Shown in pieces: positions 1 to 7,506 of a stretch of 23,127 bases of DNA (the first letter of the stretch is position 1; every line of letters begins with the position of its first letter). A program made the position numbers and the translations under genes. The notes below the pieces were generated by a model. That model ran no database searches. It saw only the letters and a list, made by a program, of their open reading frames with translations, and was not told where the DNA came from. This stretch comes from Bacteroidales bacterium UBA2030 (GTDB lineage: Bacteria > Bacteroidota > Bacteroidia > Bacteroidales > TTA-H9): assembly GCA_002332755.1 (NCBI GenBank), contig DDBO01000027.1, forward strand, positions 1-23,127, in the 5' to 3' direction.

Positions 1-155
1 AATTGAATCCTCTATCATCCGAAGCCCTGACTGGAAGAGGGATTTCAAGAATGGCGCAGGGCAATACGAAAGAAGGCTGCGCTGATTTGAAAGAAGCTGC
101 TGCCCGCGGATTTGCCAAAGCTGCTGAATATCTTTCGAAGTACTGCAAAGATTGA
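1..155 (+). CDS. C-terminal end of a TPR-type protein (partial)
   Basis: The frame beginning at base 3 is open from the window edge to a TGA at 153-155 and encodes the last 50 residues of a protein whose start lies outside the window. The residues look like a final tetratricopeptide helix pair (pattern A..GRG..R...GN) followed by a cap with the spacing GCADL-(x)n-A-(x)n-EYL-KYC. The same kind of cap (GACNDW...YNHYC) ends the next gene, so the two are probably tandem paralogs. No function can be given beyond a TPR scaffold. The reading is short but has a biased, protein-like composition. Confidence 0.65.
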   Translation, partial: LNPLSSEALTGRGISRMAQGNTKEGCADLKEAAARGFAKAAEYLSKYCKD

Positions 156-163
156 TACTTTTG
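133..163 (+). promoter_or_regulatory. Candidate Bacteroidetes promoter for the TPR lipoprotein
   Basis: A TACTTTTG box (156-163) matches the -7 consensus TAnnTTTG and is preceded, 19 nt upstream, by TTTC (133-136), one mismatch from the -33 TTTG. It starts inside the end of the preceding gene and lies 20 nt before the ATG at 184. This supports 184 as the start rather than an in-frame ATG at 112. Confidence 0.45.
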
Positions 164-183
164 CCTCAAAAATTGCCCAACCT

Positions 184-918
184 ATGAAAAAGTGGTTTTT
201 TGTAATGGTGATTCTGGTTTTTGGTTTCACTGCATGTAAATATTTCGACAAAAAGAAAGACCTCTCCAACAACGAGCCGCAGACAAAGGAAGTGAAAAAT
301 AACAATGCGCCTTATAAGCCTGGCAACGATGCCTTTAAGCCCGGAGCCGGAGCCGACGAAGATGCTCAATGGACTTTCACTAAGGCCGCAACCCTCATAG
401 GTTTGCAGAACTACGACGAAGCCCTCACATATATTAATAAGTATATCGAAAAAAGCCCCAACGACGGAAACGGCTTTTTTGTGCGCGGATTTATTTATTC
501 ACAGAAAAAAGAATGGGAGAAGGCAATTACGGAATACAAAGAAGCCCTTCGCCTGAATGCTGCTCATACCTACGCCTATATGTATAAAGGCGAGGCCCAT
601 CTTTATCTTAAGCAATATCCTGATGCTTTTGCCATGTTTACTAAAGTTATTCAGATTGAACCCAAGAATATGTACGCCTATTATAATAGAGGGCTGGCCC
701 TGAGCTATATGGAAAAATACAAAGAAGCTGTTAACGATTTTGACGTGGCTCTTCGTATCGACAGTGTATATGCTCCGGCCCTCAACAATCGGGGCAATGC
801 CAAATACCTGCTCGGCGACATCGACGGTGCTTGCAACGATTGGAAAAAATCCATGAAATTGGGCAATGCTGCCTCCGAAAGAGCTTACAATCATTATTGC
901 TTGGGGAAGAAAAAGTAA
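184..918 (+). CDS. TPR-repeat lipoprotein
   Basis: This 244-residue protein begins with a short lipoprotein signal peptide (MKKW, hydrophobic core, lipobox F-T-A-C with Cys18). An in-frame ATG at 112 would place 24 non-signal residues in front, so 184 is chosen. After a Lys/Asn/Pro-rich linker (residues 20-60), residues about 61-230 are consecutive tetratricopeptide repeats with typical A/G/Y spacing (for example YAYMYKGEAHLYLKQYPDA and YAYYNRGLALSYMEKYKEA). The C-terminus has the same Cys-containing cap as the gene upstream. TPR lipoproteins are usually periplasmic or outer-membrane protein-interaction scaffolds; the partner is unknown. It lies 41 nt upstream of galM on the same strand, but no functional tie is evident. 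Confidence 0.85.
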   Translation: MKKWFFVMVILVFGFTACKYFDKKKDLSNNEPQTKEVKNNNAPYKPGNDAFKPGAGADEDAQWTFTKAATLIGLQNYDEALTYINKYIEKSPNDGNGFFVRGFIYSQKKEWEKAITEYKEALRLNAAHTYAYMYKGEAHLYLKQYPDAFAMFTKVIQIEPKNMYAYYNRGLALSYMEKYKEAVNDFDVALRIDSVYAPALNNRGNAKYLLGDIDGACNDWKKSMKLGNAASERAYNHYCLGKKK

Positions 919-959
919 TGGATTAGGATTTTTTACCGCATTTATTAATTCAAGAACCG

Positions 960-2006
960 ATGAAAATTGAAGTTTTGCCCTGGGGGGTGCACCGGAGTGC
1001 TGACATTAAGTTGGTAAAAGTGTTTGCATCTCAACCCGGGTTATGTGCCTCATTTACCAATTTTGGTGCTACCCTCGTTAGTTTGGATTGGGTTACGGAA
1101 GCAGGAGATTTTATACCTTTAGTCTATCCTCTTGCCTCACTTGAACAATATTTACGGGCAGATTATTATCCCGGAGCTATTATTGGCAGGTTTGCAAACC
1201 GTATAGGTGGCGCCGCATTTTGCATTGGAGAAAAAAACTACCCTCTTTCGGAGAATGGTGAAGGCTACTCCTTACATGGCGGCCAGGAAGGGTTTAGCCA
1301 CAAGGTATGGGACTTGAAAGATTTTCATGCAACCGACCAGGAATCCATTGTGGTATTTGCATTGAAGAGCCTTAACGGCGACCAGGGATATCCCGGAAAT
1401 TTACATGTTGAGGTAACCTATCGACTAACGGCCCACCGGCTCAGCGTAGCCTATAAAGCTGAAACAGATAGTCCTACACATGTGAATCTGACCACCCACG
1501 GGTATTTTAATCTTTCAGGCTTTCAAACGGGGGTGCATCAGCACTTTTTAAGAATAAACGCTGACAGGTATCTGGCTGTGGATGAAAGGATTGTAGCCAC
1601 GGGTGCCATGCCTGAAGTAAAAGATACACCCTTTGATTTTATTCAGGGTAAAACCATAGGAGAGGGGATGAGCCGGCTGGGAGAGATTTATAATCACTGT
1701 CTGGTGCTTGCGTCGAATGATATGCGGTCTCCTGCGGCTGAGATATTTTGCCAGGAAAGTGGGTTGAGCATGAAAATCTTCACTACACAGCCTGCTTTTC
1801 AATTTTATACGCCTGTTGATCAACCGGCTGAACAGCATCCTTCACTTCCCCTTTCGAAAATCGATGCAGGAATTCCCTGGTCGTTTTGCCTTGAGCCTCA
1901 ACACTTACCCAATTCGCCGAATATCCCTCATTTCCCTTCCACTTTGTTGGGTCCCGGAGATATTTACAGCCACAAAACTATTTTTGAAGTGAGTTCTGTG
2001 CTTTGA
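960..2006 (+). CDS. galM: Aldose 1-epimerase (galactose mutarotase)
   Basis: This 348-residue protein has the length and motifs of the GalM family, which interconverts alpha- and beta-anomers of galactose and related aldoses. Visible landmarks are the substrate-binding Arg81 in GRFANR, the LHGG motif (His106), the catalytic acid His180 in THGYFNLSG, and the catalytic base Glu312 in CLEPQHLPNSPN. There is no signal peptide, so it is cytoplasmic. It ends 8 bp from the stop of the convergent transporter gene. Its position beside a galactosamine/tagatose-type locus makes a role in presenting the right anomer of a released galacto-sugar plausible, but it is transcribed separately from that operon and may be a general galactose enzyme. 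Confidence 0.92.
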   Translation: MKIEVLPWGVHRSADIKLVKVFASQPGLCASFTNFGATLVSLDWVTEAGDFIPLVYPLASLEQYLRADYYPGAIIGRFANRIGGAAFCIGEKNYPLSENGEGYSLHGGQEGFSHKVWDLKDFHATDQESIVVFALKSLNGDQGYPGNLHVEVTYRLTAHRLSVAYKAETDSPTHVNLTTHGYFNLSGFQTGVHQHFLRINADRYLAVDERIVATGAMPEVKDTPFDFIQGKTIGEGMSRLGEIYNHCLVLASNDMRSPAAEIFCQESGLSMKIFTTQPAFQFYTPVDQPAEQHPSLPLSKIDAGIPWSFCLEPQHLPNSPNIPHFPSTLLGPGDIYSHKTIFEVSSVL

Positions 2007-2014
2007 TGAGAACC

Positions 2015-2884
2015 TTATTCGGCCAATAAAACCATAGCAACAGAGGCTGCAAGTAAGCCTGCCAAAAGCACACCTCCGGGGATAACTCCGTAAATGATTA
2101 ACGAGAGAATAACCGTAATTACCGGAGCTAGTCCTGTCAATGGGACTACGATGATAGCTTTTCCATACCGAAGCGCATAGACCAAGGTTAGTGCCCCTAT
2201 AGCATTTAAAATCTGAATGATAAAAGCCAGGTAAGGCCCTTTCAAACCCCATTCAATGGATGCGCTGAAATCAGTCATTGCGATAGCAACGGGAGATAAG
2301 ATCAAAGCCGTAAGAGCCATATACACAAAAATACTTTCAGCCTGCATATGTAAGTTGGCAAATTTCATTACCCATGCCTGCAAACCCCACATGATAAAAA
2401 CCAGGATGGCCAGAACCAACCATTCATTGCTGTTACTCTGAATGGGGTTGATTTGCGGATTAGAAAGTAAAAACATGGCAATGAGTGCCAGGATAATTCC
2501 TATCCACTGCTTACGGTTGGCTTTTTCTCGAAGCAATAAAAGAGATAGAAAAATAGTAAGCACCGGGTAAAGCGAAATAATAGGAAAAACGATAAAGGCC
2601 GGTCCCGTTTTAAGGGCTTGGAAGAGGATAAGCTGTCCGCCAGCACCCAGCAACCCTACCGAGGATCCCAGAAAAACGGATTTCAATCCTTTATCAATTT
2701 TCCATTGAATTCTGTGTAAGGCAAATAGTGCACAGGGTATCATTGTAAGGGCCCACACAGTGTAGCCCAAGGTGGGAGGAAATCCTGCCTTTTCAGGAAT
2801 CTCGATGAAAGCACCCCATACTCCCCAAAATAAAGTAGTTATCAGTGCATATGCCAGCCAGGGTTGCTTAACAATAGCTTTCAT
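2015..2884 (-). CDS. DMT-superfamily (EamA) transporter
   Basis: This 289-residue, highly hydrophobic protein has about ten predicted membrane helices arranged as two EamA-like halves. The first half starts at LITTLFWGVWGAF and ends near the LLLLREKANRKQWIGIILALIAM region. The second half is residues 155-289, with the parallel segment GLAPVITVILSLIIYG. This is the drug/metabolite transporter superfamily of the inner membrane; substrates range from sugars to amino acids and cannot be read from the sequence. It lies 118 nt downstream of the DeoR-family gene on the same strand, with its own promoter. No other inner-membrane permease is present beside the sugar operon, so it is a candidate, unproven, importer for that pathway. 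Confidence 0.85.
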   Translation of the reverse strand: MKAIVKQPWLAYALITTLFWGVWGAFIEIPEKAGFPPTLGYTVWALTMIPCALFALHRIQWKIDKGLKSVFLGSSVGLLGAGGQLILFQALKTGPAFIVFPIISLYPVLTIFLSLLLLREKANRKQWIGIILALIAMFLLSNPQINPIQSNSNEWLVLAILVFIMWGLQAWVMKFANLHMQAESIFVYMALTALILSPVAIAMTDFSASIEWGLKGPYLAFIIQILNAIGALTLVYALRYGKAIIVVPLTGLAPVITVILSLIIYGVIPGGVLLAGLLAASVAMVLLAE

Positions 2885-2902
2885 GACAAAATGATTTTAG
2901 GG

Positions 2903-2933
2903 CAAAAGTAAGCAATCGAAAATGATTCTCAAA
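2903..2933 (-). promoter_or_regulatory. Promoter of the EamA transporter gene
   Basis: Read on the minus strand, TTTG (2933-2930) is followed after 19 nt by TACTTTTG (2910-2903), an exact match to the Bacteroidetes -33/-7 pattern. The -7 box ends 18 nt before the ATG at 2884. The transporter can therefore be transcribed independently of the upstream DeoR-family gene. Confidence 0.6.
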
Positions 2934-3002
2934 AAATAATAATGAAATAAAACTTTTTAAAAGCAAAAATATTTTACAGCCCGCCTTTACGGATGATTGC
3001 AG

Positions 3003-3785
3003 TTAAGCAATTAAAACCTTAACCCCCTGATCTTCGAGCTTTTTTCTGTCCTCAGCTGAAATTCCATCGTCTGTTACAATTACGTTGATTTTATCCATTC
3101 TGCAAATAAATGCCAGGCTTCTTCGCTGAAATTTACTTGAATCGGTAACAACAATCACCTCTTTTGCATTTTTTATCATGAGTTCATTCAGGTGTGCTTC
3201 TTCGAGATTAGGTGTGTAAATCCCCTGAGAGGCTATAATACCATCAACCCCCATGATGAGTTTATCGACAAAAAGATTTTGAAAATTCTTTTCTGCTAAG
3301 GGCCCAACCAGAGAAAGGGAATTGGGTCGGAGGTACCCACCCGGCACAATGAGGTGAATATCACTGTTATTGGCCAGGTGAGTGATAATATTGAGCGCAT
3401 TGCTAATGACAGTCAGGCCCTTTAGATGATTTAGATTTTTGGCAACTTCAAAGGTGGTTGTTCCACTGTCGATAATAATGGTTTCGAAATCTTTAATCAA
3501 TTCAGCTGCCTTTTTCCCGATACGAGCTTTCTCCTGGTAATGAAGTTTGTTCTTTTCTGAAATATGGATGTCGAGGCCAACAGAAGATTCTGCCTGAATA
3601 GCTCCACCCCGAACCCTGATGAGCAAATGCTTTTTTTCGAGCTGTTCAAGGTCATTGCGAATGGTTACTTCGCTAACGCTGAAGTCGCGGCTGAGTTCAT
3701 CAATGAAGACTTGGCCTTGTGATTTGAGGCGATTGAGTATCTCTCTGCGCCTTTCTACTGTATTGTTCTTGCGGATGGATTCCAT
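3003..3785 (-). CDS. DeoR/GlpR-family transcriptional repressor (AgaR-like)
   Basis: This 260-residue protein has a DeoR-type winged helix-turn-helix at residues 12-66 (RRREILNRL, then FSVSEVTIRNDLEQLEKKHLLIRVRGGAI). A sugar-phosphate-sensing DeoRC domain follows at about 80-235, with the ligand-loop motif DSGTTT at 106-111. Family members repress sugar catabolic operons until a phosphorylated sugar intermediate binds. It is transcribed divergently from the agaS operon across a 304-nt spacer, the usual arrangement for a local regulator; by analogy with E. coli AgaR the effector could be an amino-sugar or tagatose phosphate. Its own promoter overlaps one of three copies of a shared direct-repeat motif, which suggests autoregulation. 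Confidence 0.9.
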   Translation of the reverse strand: MESIRKNNTVERRREILNRLKSQGQVFIDELSRDFSVSEVTIRNDLEQLEKKHLLIRVRGGAIQAESSVGLDIHISEKNKLHYQEKARIGKKAAELIKDFETIIIDSGTTTFEVAKNLNHLKGLTVISNALNIITHLANNSDIHLIVPGGYLRPNSLSLVGPLAEKNFQNLFVDKLIMGVDGIIASQGIYTPNLEEAHLNELMIKNAKEVIVVTDSSKFQRRSLAFICRMDKINVIVTDDGISAEDRKKLEDQGVKVLIA

Positions 3786-3820
3786 CTAAATTAAAGTTTT
3801 TAAAAATGAATTTTAAGTTA

Positions 3821-3853
3821 CAAAGTTAGCATTTATAGTGTAAAAATTACAAA
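3821..3853 (-). promoter_or_regulatory. Promoter of the DeoR-family gene
   Basis: On the minus strand TTTG (3853-3850) is followed after 21 nt by TAACTTTG (3828-3821), matching TTTG-N-TAnnTTTG. The -7 box lies 35 nt before the ATG at 3785. The -33 element is embedded in the CAAAAACTT motif shared with the agaS and susC promoters. Confidence 0.6.
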
Positions 3854-3861
3854 AACTTTGT
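3842..3861. promoter_or_regulatory. Candidate operator at the DeoR-family promoter
   Basis: The plus strand reads AAAAATTAC followed directly by AAAAACTTTGT, two roughly 10-bp direct half-sites. The second half shares the nine-base core CAAAAACTT with sites at the agaS (4019) and susC (11564) promoters. It covers the -33 box of the repressor gene, a position suited to autorepression. The assignment to the DeoR-family protein is inferred from shared occurrence only. Confidence 0.5.
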
Positions 3862-3862
3862 A

Positions 3863-4008
3863 AAAGAATTTTATAGATTTGATTATCAATAATTTTCCAA
3901 TATTTAACAATTTGCTATTTTAAATTCCTTTCTTTTAATTCTTGCTATTTTCCTTTGGTGTGATTACTTTTTGATTAATTAAAATGATTTGATATAAATT
4001 TTGATCAG
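3863..4008. other. AT-rich middle of the divergent intergenic region
   Basis: No reading frame of note is seen between the repressor and agaS promoters. The stretch holds a perfect 10-bp direct repeat, TTGCTATTTT at 3912-3921 and 3942-3951 (30 bp apart), and several TTGAT-containing words at about 3878, 3971, 3988 and 4001. These could be binding sites for a second regulator, but AT-rich composition makes chance matches easy. Confidence 0.35.
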
Positions 4009-4009
4009 A

Positions 4010-4040
4010 AAAAACTTTCAAAAACTTGTCAAAAATTTTG
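4010..4040. promoter_or_regulatory. Candidate DeoR-type operator array upstream of agaS
   Basis: Three tandem half-sites are read on the plus strand: AAAAACTTTC (4010-4019), AAAAACTTGTC (4020-4030) and AAAAATTTTG (4031-4040), the last overlapping the -33 box. Over 22 bases (4009-4030) it matches 11554-11575 at the susC promoter at 19 positions. Direct-repeat operators are common in the DeoR family. The A-tracts recur about every 10-11 bp, so the DNA is probably curved. Confidence 0.55.
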
Positions 4041-4067
4041 AAACATTTCGAAAATGTGTTATATTTG
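4037..4067 (+). promoter_or_regulatory. Promoter of the agaS operon
   Basis: TTTG (4037-4040), 19 nt, then TATATTTG (4060-4067) is a perfect Bacteroidetes promoter. Transcription should begin near 4073, which rules out the in-frame ATG at 4054 and fixes the agaS start at the ATG at 4090. Confidence 0.75.
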
Positions 4068-4089
4068 CAAATCAATAATCCTTTCGAGT

Positions 4090-5256
4090 ATGCAACATTT
4101 AGGCTACGACGAAAAATGGCTTAGAGAAAAAGGGGCACATCATACCGCACGGGAAATTTCCGGGCAGCCCACCCTCTGGCATCATACCTTTCATCTTATT
4201 GAGTCACAAATTGAATTGTTAAAAAAATTTCTGGATTCAGTGCTTCCAGAAACCCGCAGGATTATTTTAACTGGTGCTGGCACCAGCGGGTACATTGGTT
4301 ATTCGTTGTACCCGGTTTTTCGCAGAAAATTCGGAAAACATGTATTGGTGATTCCGACCACCGAATTGGTGACTCATCCCGCAAACTATTTTTTCCCTGA
4401 TGATAATTTATTGCTAGTCTCATTTGCTCGCTCAGGTAATAGTCCTGAGAGCACGGCTGCTGTTCAGTTGGCCGAGCGCCTGAGTGGTTATGTGAGTCAC
4501 CTGGTCATTACCTGCGATGCTGAAGGACAATTGGCCTGTTATTCTTCACCTTTTCCAAAATTCAATCTCGTATTGCCCCCCGACTCCAACGACCAAAGCC
4601 TTGCAATGACTGGAAGTTATACTTCAATGCTTTTGGCCGGATACCTGATTGCACACATAAATGAGCTTCAGGGATTATCTTCAAGCGTAAAACAAGCCGG
4701 TGATTATGCAAGCCATTTGCTAAGCAATTATTCTGCAGTAGTGCAGCAATTGGCTTCTTTTCAATTTTCAAGGGTCGTGTTTTTAGGTTCAGGCCCCCTT
4801 TTGGGATCGGCCATGGAGTCTCATTTAAAAGTGCAAGAATTGACGGATGGTCAAATTGTTTGTAAGTTCGATTCCTTTTTGGGGTTTCGGCATGGGCCTA
4901 AGGCAGTAATAGATGAGCAGACCCTGGTGTTTTTCTTATTGTCAAATGATCCGTATGTTCATCAATATGAACGAGACCTTATATTGAGTATTTATAAAGG
5001 AAAACCCCCACTGGCTACTATAGGTGTTTTTGAAAATTCTTTTGCTGGCCTGACCTTCGATTATGCTATCCAATTAAATAAGGAGCATACATCTCTGTTG
5101 CCGGAAGATATGTTGCCCCTGGTTGCCGTGATACCCGCTCAGATGCTGGGGTTCTACAAATCCCTTGATCTTGGCCTGAATCCTGATAATCCTTCTGTAA
5201 ATGGCGCTATTTCACGTGTGGTAGAAAATGTTCATATTTATCCTTATGTGTTATGA
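4090..5256 (+). CDS. agaS: Galactosamine-6-phosphate deaminase/isomerase, SIS-domain protein
   Basis: The product is 388 residues, close to E. coli AgaS (about 384), and shares its landmarks: GAGTSGYIG (62-70), the PTTELVTHP region (89-97), SGNSPES (115-121), GFRHGPK (265-271) and NPDNPSVNGAISRVV near the C-terminus. It has two SIS phosphosugar-binding domains (about 57-190 and 225-365). AgaS converts galactosamine-6-phosphate to tagatose-6-phosphate plus ammonia in the cytoplasm. An in-frame ATG at 4054 lies upstream of the promoter -7 box and is rejected in favour of 4090. It heads the operon; its TGA overlaps the next start (ATGA), suggesting translational coupling. A glucosamine-6-P-type isomerase is less likely, given the aldolase genes that follow. 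Confidence 0.9.
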   Translation: MQHLGYDEKWLREKGAHHTAREISGQPTLWHHTFHLIESQIELLKKFLDSVLPETRRIILTGAGTSGYIGYSLYPVFRRKFGKHVLVIPTTELVTHPANYFFPDDNLLLVSFARSGNSPESTAAVQLAERLSGYVSHLVITCDAEGQLACYSSPFPKFNLVLPPDSNDQSLAMTGSYTSMLLAGYLIAHINELQGLSSSVKQAGDYASHLLSNYSAVVQQLASFQFSRVVFLGSGPLLGSAMESHLKVQELTDGQIVCKFDSFLGFRHGPKAVIDEQTLVFFLLSNDPYVHQYERDLILSIYKGKPPLATIGVFENSFAGLTFDYAIQLNKEHTSLLPEDMLPLVAVIPAQMLGFYKSLDLGLNPDNPSVNGAISRVVENVHIYPYVL

Positions 5257-6542
5257 ATGAAGTAATCAGGGCTGAGGCTGAAAGACGAGGAGTTCCACTT
5301 ACCCGTTATATTATGGATAAAATGGATGGTCTTTACCATCAGACCGGGACAAGGCGAACGCTTCTGGCCGTATGCCCCAACAGCCTAAATGTCATCCGCT
5401 CAGCCCTGAGGGCTGCAAAAAGATGGGATGCCCCGATAAAATTCGCTGCTACTTTGAATCAGGTTGACCTGGATGGAGGCTATACCGGCTTAACCCAGTA
5501 CGATTTAGTCCGGTTTATTCGCAGTGAAGCTAAACGAATTCATCTTACCGTGCATGTAATTATTGCCGTTGATCACGGAGGACCCTGGCTAAAAGACCTA
5601 CATTCTCGCGAAAACTGGACGTACAACCATACAATGGATGCCGTTAAGAAATCTTTCGAAGCCGCCATAGAAGCAGGTTACGATTTGATTCATGTGGATC
5701 CGACGGTTGATATTAGTTTTCCCCGGGGAAGCAGTATGCCCATCGATATAGTAGCAGAGCGAACTGTAGAGCTAATTACGCATTCTGAGAGTTTTCGTCG
5801 CCAAAGAGGATTTCCTCCCATTGCATATGAAGTGGGTACAGAAGAAGTACACGGAGGACTCGCCAACATGGATGTATTCACAAGATTTTTAACTCAACTG
5901 AAGACGCTGTTGGCAAATGCGGGCTTAAAAGATGTATGGCCGGTCTTTGTTGTGGGAAAGGTGGGCACTGATCTGCATACAACTACCTTTGATCCACATG
6001 TAGCCAGAATTTTAGTAGAAGAGGCTGCTGCGTATGGCAGTTATATTAAAGGTCATTACACCGACAATGTTGACCACCCTGAGCTTTATCCTGCTGTCGG
6101 GATGGGGGCGGCCAATGTGGGGCCTGAATTTACCGAAAAGGAGTATGATGCCTTGGAGGAATTAGAGAAAATACAGGATGTTTTATATACCCGTGGATTA
6201 TTACCCATTAAAATATCTCTTCTGAGTTTACTCAGAGAGGCCGTTATAGAATCTGGAAGGTGGAAAAAATGGTTGCTTGAAGGAGAATCGCCCCACAGTT
6301 TTGAATCCATTCACCCTCAGCGACAACTGTGGCTTATAAAAACCGGTTGCCGTTATATATGGGAAAAACCTTCAATAGCCGCCGCGCGTAGCCGTCTATT
6401 CGAAAATCTTCGAAATGCGGGCTTCGATCCAGATGCTGTTCTGGATGCCCACCTTCAGCAAATTTTGGATAAATATTTCTCTAACTTTAACTTAAAAGGA
6501 CTCAATACTTTAATAACTCAACAAATAAAGAACTATGCCTAG
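5253..6542 (+). CDS. kbaZ: D-tagatose-1,6-bisphosphate aldolase, non-catalytic subunit (GatZ/KbaZ family)
   Basis: This 429-residue protein has the GatZ/KbaZ family length (about 420-426) and pattern: LLAVCPNSLNVIRSALRAA near 37-55, NQVDLDGGYTG (69-79), VDHGGPW (106-112), the HVDPTVDIS region (147-155) and EVGTEEVHGG (193-202). In E. coli this subunit is needed for full activity and stability of the class II KbaY/GatY aldolase. The pairing with agaS and a KbaY-like gene two genes downstream fits the tagatose-bisphosphate aldolase complex. It overlaps agaS by 4 bp and its stop overlaps the kinase start by 8 bp. The family was once annotated as tagatose-6-phosphate kinase, which remains in some databases; the present call follows the aldolase-subunit role. 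Confidence 0.88.
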   Translation: MNEVIRAEAERRGVPLTRYIMDKMDGLYHQTGTRRTLLAVCPNSLNVIRSALRAAKRWDAPIKFAATLNQVDLDGGYTGLTQYDLVRFIRSEAKRIHLTVHVIIAVDHGGPWLKDLHSRENWTYNHTMDAVKKSFEAAIEAGYDLIHVDPTVDISFPRGSSMPIDIVAERTVELITHSESFRRQRGFPPIAYEVGTEEVHGGLANMDVFTRFLTQLKTLLANAGLKDVWPVFVVGKVGTDLHTTTFDPHVARILVEEAAAYGSYIKGHYTDNVDHPELYPAVGMGAANVGPEFTEKEYDALEELEKIQDVLYTRGLLPIKISLLSLLREAVIESGRWKKWLLEGESPHSFESIHPQRQLWLIKTGCRYIWEKPSIAAARSRLFENLRNAGFDPDAVLDAHLQQILDKYFSNFNLKGLNTLITQQIKNYA

Positions 6543-7488
6543 GCCCTTTGATCTTTTGGTTGTTGGAGAACTCAATGTTGATATTATAATCAATGAACTG
6601 CATGGATTTCCTGTAATTGGTAAGGAGATCTTCGCAGATAACTTGAGAGTTGTAATGGGTAGCTCATCGGCTATTTTTGCCGCGAATGCTGCTGCTTTGT
6701 TGCTCAAGGTCGCTTTTGCCGGAAAATTGGGAAACGATGCATATGGCCGGTTAATATTGGATCAGCTTAAACAGCGCAACATAAATACCGAAGCTGTCGA
6801 TGTATCGGAAGAGTGGGCAACGGGAGCTACCATTGCCCTGAATTATGGCAACGACAGAGCCATGATAACCTACCCGGGAGCTATGGCTCATTTTGGAATG
6901 GAGGATATTAATCCCAACCTTTTAAATCAGGCACGACATCTTCACGTATCTTCTGTTTTCCTCCAGCCCTGTTTAAAGCCCAATATCGTTACTCTTTTTA
7001 AGTCGGCAAAGGAGTCAGGAATGTCAACATCTCTTGATCCACAATGGGATCCCGCTGAAAAATGGGATATTGAGTGGGAAGAATTGCTCCCTTTCGTGGA
7101 TTATTTTCTTCCCAATGCCTCTGAGATTATGGCCATTACCGGTTCCCGGGATATTGAATCCGCCTTAAATAAACTTTCTTCAAAGGCTCAAACCATTGTT
7201 GTAAAAAAGGGTATTGAAGGAGCTTTGATGTTTAATAAAGGAAAATATTTGCATCAACCTGTATTCCTTAATAATGAAGTAGTCGATACAATAGGTGCAG
7301 GCGATAGTTTTGACGCAGGCTTTGTAGCAGGACTTCTCTATGGTTTATCTGAGGAAGAGAGTTTAAAGCTTGCAGCACTTTGCGGAGCGATAAATACAAC
7401 AGCACCCGGTGGAACGGGCGCTTTTACCCATATCAATGAAATCAGGAACATTTCAATAAAAAAATTCAATACTGTCTTTCCTTTGTAA
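6535..7488 (+). CDS. PfkB/ribokinase-family sugar kinase (probable tagatose-6-phosphate kinase)
   Basis: The 317-residue product has the PfkB fold signatures: an N-terminal VVGELNVDI strand, a substrate-binding region around MGSSSAIFAANAA (41-53), PNASE (193-197), and the C-terminal signature DTIGAGDSFDAGF (251-263) with Asp257 as the expected catalytic base. Such enzymes phosphorylate sugars, sugar phosphates or nucleosides in the cytoplasm. Between agaS and the aldolase, the expected step is tagatose-6-phosphate to tagatose-1,6-bisphosphate. However, it resembles general ribokinase-like members as much as LacC-type kinases, and a housekeeping phosphofructokinase could do that step. A primary galactosamine/GalNAc kinase role therefore cannot be excluded. 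The start is the ATG overlapping the preceding stop. Confidence 0.8.
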   Translation: MPRPFDLLVVGELNVDIIINELHGFPVIGKEIFADNLRVVMGSSSAIFAANAAALLLKVAFAGKLGNDAYGRLILDQLKQRNINTEAVDVSEEWATGATIALNYGNDRAMITYPGAMAHFGMEDINPNLLNQARHLHVSSVFLQPCLKPNIVTLFKSAKESGMSTSLDPQWDPAEKWDIEWEELLPFVDYFLPNASEIMAITGSRDIESALNKLSSKAQTIVVKKGIEGALMFNKGKYLHQPVFLNNEVVDTIGAGDSFDAGFVAGLLYGLSEEESLKLAALCGAINTTAPGGTGAFTHINEIRNISIKKFNTVFPL

Positions 7489-7506
7489 TAATAATCATAC
7501 AGGACT

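Noticed and set aside
112..183. In-frame ATG extending the TPR lipoprotein by 24 residues
   Set aside because: It would bury the lipoprotein signal peptide and overlaps the preceding gene; the start at 184 gives a normal signal.
499..894. 131-residue minus-strand open frame inside the TPR lipoprotein gene
   Set aside because: Antisense shadow; the TPR pattern on the plus strand explains the sequence.
4054..4089. In-frame ATG extending agaS by 12 residues
   Set aside because: It lies at the promoter -7 box (4060-4067), so it would not be on the transcript; the extension also lacks similarity to the AgaS N-terminus.
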